A stretch of 64,000 nt of DNA from Symbiodinium sp. CCMP2592 (GCA_905221615.1 CAJNDT010000003.1:972640-1036639), one strand, 5' to 3'; numbered from the stretch's first letter, positions 30,811 through 42,176 are shown. The notes: generated from the letters alone by a model not told the origin. Made by a program: numbers and translations.

Positions 30811-31154
30811 AACCCTAAACCCTAAACCCTTTGTGGAACCCCTATAGATCCCTTTAAGGAACCCTTAAAGGATCACTTTAAAGGTACCCTTAATTTGCGG
30901 AAACTCCCCTATCCAGGAGGGCCTTACAAGCAAACCCCGAGGGCTGGAAATGCGTCTCCGGCTGCTGGGCTCTTGTTATCTCACCTTTTAGGATTTGAGG
31001 TTTCGGGGTTTAAAGCTGAAGCTTAGAGGCGTCTTGGGGTTTATGAGGGTTTAGGAGAGGGTTGGAAGTTCAGGTTTAGGGTTTATAAGGGTTCAGGAGG
31101 ATGGTTTAGGGTGCTTTCTTCGGATGCCAGTGGCACGCAAGTAAGACTGGCTGC

Positions 31155-31500
31155 TGCTGTCCTGCATACAGATAAATACATACACATACATACATGCATG
31201 CATACCTACATACATACATACAAGTAGATAAACAGGTGTATGTATGCCTGTCACTCTTTTGTCGGATTATCTGTCTATCGATCTACCTATCTACCTATCT
31301 ATCCGTCTATCTTTTTATCTATGTTTTTATCTATCTGTCCCTACCTGCCTGTCTATTTAAATACCTATCGATCTATCTATCTAGCAGATATATGCAGACA
31401 CAGATTCGCGTACATCTACGTAGACATACATGCATATATCTTTGTTTATGTGTACAGAATTAATATCGACAGTTATGTACCCGTGTTTGTTGTACATATA
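31155..31500. repeat. CATA/CTAT/CTGT tetranucleotide array 1
   Basis: ACATACATGCATGC, then CTATCTACCTATCTGTC-like units. Overlapping ORFs rich in Tyr, Leu, Ser and Ile are translations of the array. Confidence 0.92.
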
Positions 31501-31619
31501 CACTCACCTACCTTTGTGCCGAGAGGGTTGGAGGTTTAGAGTTTGAAGTTTCAGGTTAAGTTTAGGGTTTAGGACCTATAGGGTTCAGCAGGATCATGTA
31601 GAGTGCTTTCAGTTGCCAC

Positions 31620-32040
31620 AGCACGCAAAAGACGACTGGCTGCTATCCTGCATACGGATACACACATGCATGCATACATGCATACATGCATAACCACGGA
31701 CATACCTACATCCTGCATACATGCATGTATATAGTTACATGTATGCATATCTGTCTCTGCACTTATCTGATTATCTGTCTATCTATCTACCTATCTACCT
31801 GTCTATCTGTCCCTATCTATCATCTGTTTATCTATATGTCCATCTATCTGTCTATCTAACTATCTGTCTGTCGATCTACCTTATACATGCACACACAGAT
31901 TCACGTACACCTCCGCAGACATACACGCATATATATATATATATATATATATGTGTTTATATATTTATATGTATATGTTTAAATTTGTACCTATATTATT
32001 GTATTATTATACATATACACTCATCTACGTTTGTCCCGAT
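31620..32040. repeat. CATA/CTAT/CTGT tetranucleotide array 2
   Basis: Duplicate of array 1. Both are preceded by the same context (GGGTGCTTTC/GAGTGCTTTC, then GACTGGCTGCT) and followed by ACATATACACTCA. A (TA)n tract lies at 31928-31952. Confidence 0.92.
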
Positions 32041-32920
32041 TCTGAGAACCTAACTTCATGAAGCTCCTCAACAAGAGCCCAGGCTGCGGCGCCTGCTGCT
32101 ACCTTGCCTCGGAGGTCTGCTTGGGGGAGGGGGGGGTTGAAGAGTTTGCAGTTTTGGGGTTAGGGCTAAGGGTCTAGGGTTTGGGGTTTAGGCTTTAGGG
32201 TTTAGGTTCCTTGAAGGGCTCCTTGCGGGTGGGAGTTTTCGCGGCATTTAGGTCTTTGCTCAACGTTTAGACGATGCATCTCGCTTCATTTGCGACTTCA
32301 GCTACGATACAGCGGAGAGCGTTTCTCCTGTGAAGGGCCGTGACAAGAGACGTCTTTCCGGTCGGACAGTTTTTTCTCAGAGGAGTCTCCCAATTTGCAA
32401 CCCAGTGGTTGAAAGATATCCCAAACCCTAAACCTTAACGCTGCAAACGATCGCTTGGTCGTTTATTGGGCATCTTGCAGTATTCTGGTCGTTTGACCAA
32501 AGGTGCTGGACAGGAGAGGCATGATGGTTCGTCCCATCACTTTTTGAAGCGCTGGGTTTGCGATCATCTTGCCACCCTTTTCCTGTGCTCGCATAACCCA
32601 CGGGTCGCCGTTGATCAATCTTCTTTACTCAAGCCGCCGATTGCTGAGCCGTTTGGCTGAGGAACAGAGGCTTTCAAAGTGGATTGTTGAATCTGGTTCA
32701 GTCCGCGGAGGACGTATCACCCAATTCACCTGTCTTTGACGTGCCGATTCAGTGATGCGTGCGCCGTTTGCCGATTCTCATGAAGGGTGCACCTTGAAAG
32801 CAAGATGCTAAAGCCCGCCTTGCGGGAACCTTAAAGAAGTCATGAAAGGAACCATTACAGGCCCTACACCCTAAACCGTGTCTGGAAGGACCCCATCAAC
32901 AAAACCCGAGGCCGTTCTGA
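32041..32920. other. Mostly repeat-free stretch without an assignable gene
   Basis: 32230-32830 has balanced composition and several short open frames (32466-32660). I could not join any of them with phase-matched splice sites. Confidence 0.35.
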
Positions 32921-33107
32921 CCCAAGTATCGTTATGGTATATACTTAGACCCCCAAAATACCCTATAAGTATACAGGGAACTCCAGAAAGTTGGAATCTG
33001 GTTTCATGGTAGGATACCCTATAATTTACCATAGAAGGGTTAGGATAATCTCATTCCAACTTTCTGGCTTCTACCTTATACCATAACGATACTTGGACCC
33101 TTCGGGT
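32919..33107. mobile_element. Family D element (reverse) split by an inserted family A element
   Basis: CCAAGTATCGTTATGGTATA up to TGCCC-like CCCTATAAGTATA, then family A copy 4, then the remaining arm TATACCATAACGATACTTGG. The two family D halves pair with each other across the insertion. Confidence 0.9.
32974..33075. mobile_element. Fold-back element, family A, copy 4 (nested)
   Basis: CAGGGAACTCCAGAAAGTTGG and CATTCCAACTTTCTGGCTTC arms inside family D. Confidence 0.9.
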
Positions 33108-33113
33108 GAGCAG

Positions 33114-33200
33114 GATCGGCCTTTTCTGGAGGATTTGCTGGGCGAGGAGCGCATGAAGCGGCAGAGATGCAAGCAGAATTGGGGGCCCTGTCAGCTACCT
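33114..33200 (+). CDS. Exon candidate of unknown protein
   Basis: Reads DRPFLEDLLGEERMKRQRCK followed by QNWGPCQLP. Star-free, charged and protein-like. Acceptor GAGCAG six bases after the nested element, donor GCTCAA (GC type), begins with G, phase 0 to 0. An (ATT)n tract starts 15 bp downstream, so this is a coding island between repeats. Confidence 0.5.
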
Positions 33201-33217
33201 GCTCAAGGGTCTCTTTG

Positions 33218-33440
33218 AAAGAAATAATATCATTAATATTAAGACTATTAATATTGTTAGTACTATTTAATATCATTAATATCATTAATATTACCAAGGG
33301 TCTCTTTGACAGAAAAATATCATTGACATATACCAATAATATTAGTACTATGAGTATTGTTAATGCTGTTAACAATTTTTTCATATTGTTCATATCATGA
33401 ATATTGTTAGTATCATGAATATTATTAATATTGTCGATGT
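33218..33440. repeat. ATT/AAT-rich tract
   Basis: TATCATTAATATTA-type words on both strands, with the phrase AAGGGTCTCTTTGA at 33205 and 33296 showing an internal duplication of about 91 bp. Confidence 0.85.
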
Positions 33441-33888
33441 TACTGTAGGTTTCAGGGATTAGGGAATTAGGGGTAGGGCTTTGGGTCGCAAGGGTTTGGG
33501 TGTTCTGCATTATTTTTTTCAAGTGGCTGTACTTTGGTTGGGTTGTATAGGGTTTCCGAAGAGCTGGTCAGTTTTTTGGGGTTAAGTCACCTGCTTAAGG
33601 TTCAGTCTTCTACATGGATCATTAGGTTTGAGCAGGGTGCTGTAAGGGATCAACGGCCATCACGGGCAATTCCTCCACTCACTCAATAACTATAGACCTG
33701 ACACCCTGACCCCGATCTCACTATCCCACACCCTAAACCCTACACTCCTAAACCCGAACCCCTATAAACCCTCATACCCTAAACCCCTCAAGCCCTACAT
33801 GCCACGCCTCGATCACTGAAAACTCCGAGCGAGTTGGGGTTCGGGTTCGGGGTTTGTGCAGTATGCCACACGGAAGGTCCAAAAGCAC

Positions 33889-33985
33889 TACGAATGAAAC
33901 GGGTTCAGGGTTTAAGGGTCGGGGTTCAGGGTTTAAGGGTAGGGTTCAGGGTTTAAGGGTTAGGGTTCAGGGTTTAGGGTTTAGG
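33889..33985. repeat. 20-bp tandem repeat derived from TTTAGGG-like words
   Basis: GGGTTCAGGGTTTAAGGGT repeated four times. Confidence 0.9.
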
Positions 33986-34881
33986 GACTCCAGGATTTTG
34001 GGCTTCGCGTTGAGGGTTTGCAGGGTCAGGATGGTTCAGGCATGTTCAGGGTAGTGCCCCAAACGCACCCAAATCCCAGATCCCATAAAGGACCTTTGTA
34101 GAACTCTCATAGGAACCTAAACGTAACCCTACGAACCCCAAACCTTCAATGCGCTGGGCGAGTGTCTGAGGACCTTCCGCAGCATCCTCGGGGTGCTTGT
34201 TCAGCATCTGGAGTTTTGGTTTTGGGTCTACTTGTTATTGGTTTTGGGGTGTAGGGTTTAGGCCGGGCAGTTTAGGGTTTAGAGTCCAGGGTGTGTTTAT
34301 ACCGGGATTTATGGTTTAGTTGCTTGCGGTTCAGGGTTTAGGAGTTTAGAGTGTCGGTTCTTGTAGGTATTGATGTTTGTTTGCGTGGGTTGCCTTCGGA
34401 GTTCCTTGTCTCGATTTGTTTGTTTGCGGGAACAGGCTTATGGAGGCTTCCGGGGTGTTATATACATGCTTTGGGAGTTATGACTGTGTTCACTTTTCTT
34501 GCCGATGTCGTTGCTGGTTTTACCTGAGGCTTGTCATGGTAAAGAGGTGTGAGGGTAGCTGATAAAGGGTGATGCTGGGAAACGGGAAGAAGGGATTTTG
34601 CGTGTGCATTCTTTGGGCTTAATGCTTGAGTTACCGCACGACAGCCAAGCTCCAACGACAAAAAACATCAGGCTTGCGGGATTTAGGGGTTGGGCTTGTT
34701 AAGAGAGATCTGAGATCTCTCATGCGATTTCAGATGTGGGTCCGAAGCCCTATACGTGTACCCTTCAAATCCGTTACTTGGCTTCCAAAACCTGCAAAAG
34801 CAGCTTAAGACCCTCAACCCACACACAAAGTCCTATATCTCACATCCTAAATCCCACACCCGAGGAGGATGGCTGGTGCAG

Positions 34882-34916
34882 GCACTTTGACCATGAGCTT
34901 CTGCCTGCATTACAAG
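34882..34916 (+). CDS. Exon candidate
   Basis: HFDHELLPALQ after GTGCAG, starting with G. The frame is also open upstream (EEDGWCR). It could join the exon at 35280. Confidence 0.35.
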
Positions 34917-35279
34917 GGAGTGGGCTGCAGGGTTTAGGGTGTCGTGAGTACAATTCAGGGTGGTTGATTTCGGGCTTGGGGTTCTGATCACGTTTTCCTC
35001 AGAGTCGGAGGTAAACTTTAGGGATGTTGGCGGCGATGTTCAGGCAGGTCACTTGCATTTGTTGGGGGGAGTTCTGGTAAAACCCAATCAACTTCTCAAA
35101 GCTCTTAGACCTGAAACCCTCAACCCTTGAACATGAGACCTCCGAGTCCTGCACTCGAACTCTTACCCTTAACCCGTGAACCTCGGCCCCTGGCCTCTGA
35201 AACGAAATGCCCATCTCAAGAAGTGGCTGAGTGGCTGATTTGACTTGCAGTTACGTCCCAGCAGAATCCTACAGCCAAG

Positions 35280-35343
35280 GCCACCAGATCGTGCACCATC
35301 TACGAGGAACGTCCCGACTTCTGTCGCGTGAAGGAGCTCCGCG
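35280..35343 (+). CDS. Exon candidate of unknown protein
   Basis: Reads ATRSCTIYEERPDFCRVKEL then R. Acceptor GCCAAG, begins with G, GC donor (GCAACA). The frame is also open from 35252 (TSQQNPTAK) and to about 35366, so the limits are approximate. Strongly protein-like; family not recognised. Confidence 0.5.
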
Positions 35344-35365
35344 GCAACACGGAGAGGGCAGCATA

Positions 35366-35940
35366 TCTGCCTGCCTGCTTGCCTGTCCGTCAGTCTGTCC
35401 GTCCGTCTGTGCGTCCGTCTGTCTGTCTCTATCTGTCCATCTACCCATCTGTGTGTCCGTGGGTCTACGTACCTGTGTTTCGTTCGACTTACCAACCCAC
35501 CAACCCACCGACCCACCGACCTACAGACCCACCGACCTACCTATCTGCCAACTGCCAACCTGCCTATCTACCTACCCAACCCGCGAACCTATAACCGCCT
35601 TACCGACCGACCGACTCGATCTATCCTACTTCCCTGCCTCCGGCCTACCGACCTGCCTACCTACCTGCATACCTACCTACTTACCTACAGTACCTACCCA
35701 TCGATATGTCGATCCATGTCTCTCTCTATCTGTCTGTCTTTTCGTCCATCTGTGTGTCTATCTGTTTACTTATTTACCTGCCTATCCACCCATCTGCTGA
35801 GTTATATTATGTGTCGGTCTACCTATCTCTCGACCGATCTGTGTCTCTGTCTGCCCGTCGAGCGATCGATCCATCGGTCTACCGATCCATCGACCTACCT
35901 GGCTATCCATCTATCTACGGTTCGTTAGTTCGTTCTGTCG
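35366..35940. repeat. CTGT/CTAC/CCGA tetranucleotide array
   Basis: GTCTGTCCGTCTGTC, CTACCTACCTGC and ATCGATCCATCGG units. ORFs of 66-189 codons here are translations of the repeat. Confidence 0.92.
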
Positions 35941-36157
35941 CGCCTGTGTGCTATGTTTGTATTCAGTTCAGTACCCGTGGACTGTGAGTAACTCCTTCGA
36001 CATTGCCCGAAAAGTATTATCCCGAGCATATACCCGAAATCTTAAGCCCTAATCTCCGTCGACACGGCCGAGGTTTTACCCTGATCTAGGGGTTCGGACC
36101 AAGTTCTGTGCAAGTCGAGCTCTTGCTTAATTATTGCATGGTAGGACTTTGAATTTG

Positions 36158-36259
36158 ACTAACCATTGATATTGGAGGAGCTAAAGAGCCAGGGATGATG
36201 ATGAATCCCTATTAAATAAGGAGGTAAAGAGCCATGGAACCCCCAAAACCACTGGTTAG
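36158..36259. mobile_element. Repeat family J, copy 1
   Basis: GACTAACCATTGATATTGG, AGCTAAAGAGCCAGGGATGA, then CCAAAACCACTGGTTAG. The ends are inverted (CTAACCA/TGGTTAG). Confidence 0.8.
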
Positions 36260-36960
36260 ATGAGGCAGCTCAGGAGGAGTCTAGAAACGCCTGACAGCCC
36301 TGCAGCTGAGCAAGCACCAGCCTAGCCAAACATCCGCGCGTCAAACCTCATGCTCTGTCCCTTTTCAACCTACGTACAATAAACTTACACCATCCGGTCA
36401 AACCCCAATCCTTTACAAAGCACGGTTTCGGTTCAACCTTAGGTTCAGGGTTGAGGGGGTTGCGGCCTTAGAGACCAGAGCTTTGCAGGCCATTAGTTCA
36501 ATAGCCGGGGGACCATGTTTCATGGAGTGTCGCTTTGCGTGACGTTCATGCTTGTTGGCTACATTCGGAGACTCCCAAAACCGAAATTCTGTTATTATGT
36601 GCTTCCTTGCTCTTCGATCATGGTCTTCGGATCTTATAACATGCTAGAACAGGAACTCCAAAGGAGGGTTCCGTTGTGAAGCCCACAAGCCCAAAAGCCC
36701 TACAGTTTAGGGCCTAAACCCTAAACCCTAAACATCAGAGGTTCCTCTGTGGCAATGCAGAGTTCTTCGGAGTGGCAGCACGATTGAATTAGGGCTTTCA
36801 GGAAAGTAGGGTTTAGGGTTTCGGGCTTCGGCCGCGCTTCGGTTTCAGGGTTGATGGCTGAAGCTGTGGACGTCAGGTTTCACGGCTTGGGTACTGTTAA
36901 CTTTTCGAGTTTTATCGAATTTTCAAGATTCGTCTGCGGGCTGTATAGGTCTATCATGCT
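36260..36960. other. No gene recognised
   Basis: A short CCCTAAA array at 36717-36733 and one ORF (36851-37051) that runs into family K. Confidence 0.4.
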
Positions 36961-36969
36961 TTTGTCATT

Positions 36970-37062
36970 TACTTATGGTTGGTTAGTAGGGAATGGAGGA
37001 ATGGGGTACAATTATAACTACTATTACTACCATTCTTCCATTCCCTACTAACCAAAGGTAAG
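36970..37062. mobile_element. Fold-back element, family K, copy 2, with partial copy behind it
   Basis: ACTTATGGTTGGTTAGTAGG and CCCTACTAACCAAAGGTAAG. A right-end fragment (CATTCCCTATTAACCAGCGG) lies at 37148-37178. Confidence 0.88.
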
Positions 37063-37228
37063 GTATAGGACTACTAAGGCCCCTATACATATTATAGTAC
37101 CCTTGTAGATGCCTTATAGTAACCCTTATAGACCCCTTTAAAAGGCCCCTTCCATTCCCTATTAACCAGCGGTAAGTTTAACATTCTGGGTGCGGGGTCC
37201 CAGGAGGCGGGACTTGTCTTCAGTGATC

Positions 37229-37445
37229 CTAATATAGGGGCCTAAATTATTCCCTGCACTACGGTTGATGGACTGAATCCTGCATTACCCAGAAGAAGGA
37301 ATATGCCAGCCATAACTCCCATAGTTTAAGGTCCTTGGTGTAATGCAGGATTTTGTCCATCACCAGTATTTTGGGGGTTCCACATTGTGATTATGGTATA
37401 ATATGCCTCAAAGCCCTATTCTAATTTACCAAGGCCCCTATATTA
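37229..37445. mobile_element. Family F element split by an inserted family G element
   Basis: TAATATAGGGGCCTAAATTATT at the left and TTTACCAAGGCCCCTATATTA at the right pair across a family G insertion at 37262-37366. Confidence 0.92.
37262..37366. mobile_element. Fold-back element, family G, copy 2 (nested)
   Basis: CGGTTGATGGACTGAATCCTG and CAGGATTTTGTCCATCACC arms, flanked by TA. The host sequence reads CACTATTTTGGGG when the insert is removed. Confidence 0.9.
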
Positions 37446-37847
37446 GTTCACGTTGAAATCACTTGCCATACTTGTGACCTGCACACTAGATGCTAAGCTT
37501 GCGCACGCGCCGGCCTCAAACCCCACATTGCTATCGGACTAGGGCCAGCCCTAAGCATAAACTGCTTAGCCTGGCACAGGCACTGCACCGCAGACCCTAC
37601 ACACCCTCAAGCCCAAAATCCTACAGTCTTAAACCTATGAACCCTAATCTGCAAACCCTTGATGGAACCCTTACAGCACTGAGACCCGTACAAGGAAACC
37701 TGAGAAGCCCTTCAAAGCCGTCGCAGCTCAAAAGCAAGTGATGAGCTGAGGATGGCAGCAACGGGCGTGCTCTGGGCGGCTTCTGCGCGGACCCTTTGCG
37801 GGAGTTAGATAAGGGACCCTTAATCCTATTATACTGTACCACAGAAC

Positions 37848-37984
37848 ACATTTTCTCTACCATAATGTACTTTACCCTAAGGCCCCAAAGTAGTTCCTTT
37901 TCGGGGTTCGTATGTAGAATCCTGTAGGGTAATCCCAACTACTTTGGGGCCTCTGGGGAACAGTACATTATGATACACTACAAT
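37848..37984. mobile_element. Family I fold-back element within an outer inverted repeat
   Basis: AGGCCCCAAAGTAGTTCCTTT and AACTACTTTGGGGCCTCTGGG (37878-37958), bracketed by an outer pair CATAATGTACT (37861-37871) and AGTACATTATG (37962-37972). Confidence 0.75.
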
Positions 37985-38283
37985 ATCTACGCCTGCATCC
38001 CAGCCTTCATCATATGGTTATTAAGGCCTCCAATGGTTGTCTTGGGGGTGCAAGCCGTGAGCCGTAGGTTTCGGCAACTATGGACTCGACCTTTCTACAA
38101 TTGAGGGGACGACTGCTCCCAGCCTCTAAGCCCAACATCCAAAAAGCATCTCACATTAATACTTTTAAACCGGTACTGCTATTAGTTATGAGCCTTCTTC
38201 TTGTTATTAAAACTTCTATTCTCATCCGAATTATTGTTAACAAGTACTGCTATGAATATTCACCAGAACCTTACAGATCTGAA

Positions 38284-38383
38284 CTATCCATTGACATTGG
38301 AGGAGCCAAGGAGCCAGGGATGATGATAGTCCCTCCTAAATAAGGAGCTAAAGAGCCATGGAACCCCCAAAACCACTGGTTAG
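38284..38383. mobile_element. Repeat family J, copy 2
   Basis: TCCATTGACATTGGAGGAGCC, AGAGCCATGGAACCCCCAAA and CCACTGGTTAG, matching copy 1. Confidence 0.8.
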
Positions 38384-38460
38384 TGAGGTTTCAGGTTTGC
38401 AGGTTCCCAGAGCCTCAGTCGACAGTGTCCAAGCGAAGACGGGCCGCTGCGATCTGAAAC

Positions 38461-38573
38461 CCTACCTTAACCTACCGAAGCCTACAAAAAAGTAGGGTCC
38501 CTTTAAATTCCATAGGGTATATAATAAGAACCTGCAAAAAGGTAGGGTTTGGTAGATTCAGGTAGGGTTTAGG
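38461..38573. mobile_element. Fold-back element, related to family N
   Basis: CCTACCTTAACCTACCGAAGC at the left and GGTAGATTCAGGTAGGG at the right, with CTACAAAAAAGTAGGG/CAAAAAGGTAGGG inside. Confidence 0.5.
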
Positions 38574-38672
38574 ATTTAGGGTTCGGGGCCCCCAACCTGA
38601 GCCGGAAGCCCCAAAGCTCGAAAACTTGCAAGGAACCTTGGACCCTGAACCCCCAAGTGTTAAGCCAAAAAG

Positions 38673-38720
38673 GATAGCTGCCGGCAAAACATCGCGGAGA
38701 TTTATGGCTCCGACTCGGAG
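38673..38720 (+). CDS. Exon candidate of unknown protein
   Basis: Reads DSCRQNIAEIYGSDSE between AAAAAG and GTGAAG. Begins with G, 48 nt, phase 0 to 0. Confidence 0.45.
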
Positions 38721-38880
38721 GTGAAGCCGCGGGGATCCGGCTTCAGCGGTTTAGGGCTTTAGGGTTTCAGGGGCCCCAGAACCAACATAAACATTAAATC
38801 CTAAACCCCAGGCCTGAACTCCAGAACTGCCAAGAGCGCCTCAGATTGTTGGGGGAAAAGGACCAGGATACACTTACAAG

Positions 38881-38939
38881 GGCGTGAGGGGCGGCTTGTT
38901 TGCCAGAATCCGTTGCTTCTTGTCGAGCGGCCGGCACAG
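38881..38939 (+). CDS. Exon candidate, phase-compatible with the previous one
   Basis: Reads GVRGGLFARIRCFLSSGRH after CTTACAAG, GC donor (GCTGCG). It starts in phase 0 as the preceding candidate ends. A second frame (RLVCQNPLLLVERPAQ) is also protein-like, so the frame is not certain. Confidence 0.3.
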
Positions 38940-39521
38940 GCTGCGAGGACGCACAGCCCGATGCCAATCCATCTCACTTGTGGTTTGCTGTGAAATGCGG
39001 CCGTGCTATGTAGAAGCGAAGGGAACCAGAGAGCAAGAAAGCCCCTTGAAGGGGGTTTGGGGGATGAACCCGAAGCCCGAATTGCGAACAGTTGGGAGGG
39101 TTGGTGCGAGACTGCATGCCGACGCAAGTGGCAAGGGCATGTTGTGTTGGTGGGTGCGCCCTCATTCACGGCTCCCCTTGCTGTTTGGCTTTGGGCTACT
39201 CCGCGCGCCTTTGGGTCTAGTGTTTCGGTGTCATGGTTCGAGGTTTAAGATTGAGGAACCGCTCCTTTGAAAGACTCTGTGAGATTTTGTTGCGATCTTC
39301 CCAAATTACTCCAGACGCTTCAATGAATACGCACACTAGAACTTTATCATACGAGCATTACACACGAATCCCATGTAAGGCCCAAACTGCAGGAACGGGA
39401 TCAAGAAACCCTGGTACATAATCCCCAAATATTTGGATAGATATAAAAAGCCTAGTCAAGACCCAAAGTATCTAAATCAGGATCCTAAACCCTAAAGCCT
39501 GAAACCTACAGTATTCGGCAG

Positions 39522-39602
39522 GAAATGAGTCGCTTTGACGAAGAGGTCCCTGTCTACCTGGAGGCAATCCTCAAGGAGAACGAGGCCAGAGCCAGGGCTT
39601 AA
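39522..39602 (+). CDS. Terminal exon candidate with stop
   Basis: Reads EMSRFDEEVPVYLEAILKEN then EARARA and TAA. Acceptor CGGCAG, begins with G. This acidic helix is the best candidate for the 3' end of a gene in the 25-40 kb interval. The family is not recognised. Confidence 0.5.
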   Translation, partial: EMSRFDEEVPVYLEAILKENEARARA

Positions 39603-40200
39603 CCGGGTTGAATCCGGGTTGAAGGCGGTTCGCTCAGGGTTTAAGGTTCAAAGTTTAGGGTAATATGCGGAATATAGTTATGTAGTAACATGGTATGGCA
39701 GCATAGTAGTACAGGAACATAGATGTAGTATGGCAGCATAGTAGTACAGGAATATAGATGTAGTATTAGCATGGGAATACGGTAACTCGGTAGTATAGTT
39801 TAAGCGGTTCAGGGTTCAGATCATATCCGGCCGGAAAACCCTGAGACATGCATGGCCTGCAGATTTTATTTGAGGCTCCTTCTGCAGAGGGTTCGATGTT
39901 TTGGTTCTTTCCTAGCCGAAGCCCTAGAACCATGCCGTGAGCTCTAGACCCTGAAGAACAAACCATGGTCGCTTCACAGTTTACAGTGTAAAGGGCGAGG
40001 TTTACGTTTTTTTTCGGACATGCTTCTTACGGTGCTACCGGGAAGTCCTATCAAGGAGGAATCCGAAATGCTTCTTCTAGGCTTTAGGGTTGGGGGCCAA
40101 CCCAAAGTGTAGGCCTGTAAAGGAGATCTGCTGTGGGGACCTGAAGAGTTAGTATAAGGGCACCTTTTAGGTTTATTGGTGTTGTTTAGTACATACCCCC
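39603..40200. other. No gene; short tandem repeat
   Basis: Two 35-bp units (TGGCAGCATAGTAGTACAGG core) at 39696-39765. Otherwise nothing recognised. Confidence 0.6.
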
Positions 40201-40208
40201 AAACCCGA

Positions 40209-40312
40209 CCTATAGTCTCCATTGTAGTTCCTTTTTTTTTTTTTTTTTATTCTATATTATGGATCCTATAATGTAACACCCAAAAGGAACTACAATGGAG
40301 ACTATAGGTACT
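40209..40312. mobile_element. Fold-back element, family E, copy 2
   Basis: TATAGTCTCCATTGTAGTTCC and GGAACTACAATGGAGACTATA, with an expanded T run (about 17 T) after the left arm. Confidence 0.9.
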
Positions 40313-40743
40313 CCCATGGTTATCGGGGGGCTCTCTACTCAAACCTGGCGGGGTTCATGGCGCTTGACATAACTCATAGGAAAGGGCTCTAAGATCCCAT
40401 GGGGTTTCCGGTTGATGCCCCCACCCCGTAGGTGGGAAATTCTCTAAAAGGGTCCCACTCTCAGGGTCCTGTTTGCAAGGGTTGGGACGGTGAGCTACCT
40501 CTTCCAGGAACTGCGGATCTAAACTAAACCGTGAACCCCCGAATCCCCCCTGCCTGGACGCAGAATATCCCACCCTTTGCAGGATTTGTACAGGGAAATC
40601 ATAATATGGAGCCCGACACAGACAGGCAATATGGGATTTTGGTAAACCCGAAACTTTAGATAACCAAACCTAAAAACCGTTTAGAACGTGTATCTCAACC
40701 CTACGAAGGCGCGTTCAAGTACCCTTGCTGCATCTGCTTCAGG

Positions 40744-40796
40744 AGCTCGACAGCTCCTGGGACCAAGCTTCTTGCCTTGCAGGGAGACGGGAGAAG
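40744..40796 (+). CDS. Exon candidate
   Basis: ELDSSWDQASCLAGRREK after GCTTCAG, begins with G. It could end earlier at a GC donor (GCTTCT, after DQ). Confidence 0.3.
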
Positions 40797-41262
40797 GTCT
40801 TGGTTTGGGTTTAGGGTTCAGGGGATAGGGAGCAGGCAGTAAGGAATCTAGGCGGTTTAGGGTCAGGGAGTCGGGAATCAGTCTTACGGGTGTAGGGAAT
40901 GGGGAATAGAGAGTCAGGGTTTATGACTTTGGGTTTGAATACGGAAGCAGCATTTAGGGGCTTGGGTTTAGGGTTCAAGGAATAGGGGAACCAGAGCTTA
41001 GGGTTCAGGATTTTGGGTTTCGGGAATCAGGGTATAGGGCCATTATAGTCTTCAGGGTGTAGGGCGTAGGGCTTGGGATCAAGGTACGGACGAGGTGAGC
41101 TGAGATCTTGAGCTTCTGCGAGTTTAGAGTGCATCATGGGTGTAGGGGTCTAGGAGCTATAGACCTGTACCGGGCAGAGCAGCCCTACGCCATGAAGCCT
41201 TACATCCCCAAAAGCCCCTGAGGTCCTAAGACCCTTTCATCCCAAACCTTCAAGCCCCCAAG

Positions 41263-41319
41263 GAGGACGACACGTCCGTGCCTGCAGGCCGGAGCTTCAT
41301 AGAAACTATTGCGATTGCG
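41263..41319 (+). CDS. Exon candidate
   Basis: EDDTSVPAGRSFIETIAIA between CCCAAG and GTTGGG. Begins with G, 57 nt, phase 0 to 0. Confidence 0.42.
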
Positions 41320-41986
41320 GTTGGGGGTTCGGGTTAAGAGCATGTTGGGCTAATGCTCATGTCAACGACTTAGTTGCATGTATATGTACAGATGTGCAAG
41401 TTAAGTGTAACTGCTGCCGAAAATACCCACAGTTCCACCACCAGTCTCTCAGGCGTCAGGTTGCAAGGCAGAGTATTCCCTGCCCTCGGGGTTCTTTTTG
41501 TCGAAGCCGTAAGAGCATTGGACAAGATCCGAAGCACCTCAAGCTCGGAGTTCCGAAGCCCCGGGCCCAACCGAAGAGCTTAAACCCAAAGCCGGAGAAA
41601 TCACGGAACGTTTTCCAAAGCATGTCCAAGACTCTGTAAAACCCTATGCAAGCCCCAAGCACTCCACGCCAAGCGCCGCTTCAGGCCGTGGCAACCCGAA
41701 ACCCTCCGAGCTAAATACTGGACCATAGACAGGAAGAGCCGAATCTTAAACGGCTTAAACTCTTCGATTCTGTTACTCTTACGTCATGAACGGTGAATTC
41801 CAAGGGCTCTGAACCTTTCAGAGGCTACACAAGAGACGTCAATTAAAAAGGATCCTGAATCAGAATCCAGCGCATACAGATCCCTGCAAAGTGACCCCGG
41901 GTTTCATAATTTCTAAACACCTACCCCCTAAACCCTCAACCCTAAACCCTGTTGCCTTTCCCTACTCGCCGAAGTCTTGCGCGCAG

Positions 41987-42035
41987 GTTGGCAGGAGGAT
42001 CCCGAGTGGGGCGCCCTGCAGGAGCTCGGCCCGGC
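41987..42035 (+). CDS. Exon candidate with GTAAGT donor
   Basis: WQEDPEWGALQELGPA between GCGCAG and GTAAGT. Begins with G; enters in phase 1 and leaves in phase 2. Confidence 0.45.
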
Positions 42036-42066
42036 GTAAGTATGAGCATTGTCGCTTTCATGGCTG

Positions 42067-42176
42067 TACCCATAGTCTCCATTGTAGTTCCTTTTTGGGG
42101 TTACCTGGTTACCTTTTAGGATCCTTAATGCAAAATTAGTTAAACCAAAAAAAGGAACTACACTGGAGACTATAGG
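42067..42176. mobile_element. Fold-back element, family E, copy 3
   Basis: ATAGTCTCCATTGTAGTTCC and GGAACTACACTGGAGACTAT arms, abutting a family F element. Confidence 0.88.

Noticed and set aside
31194..35987. ORFs of 60-189 codons rich in Tyr, Leu, Ser, Cys, Pro
   Set aside because: Translations of tetranucleotide microsatellites.
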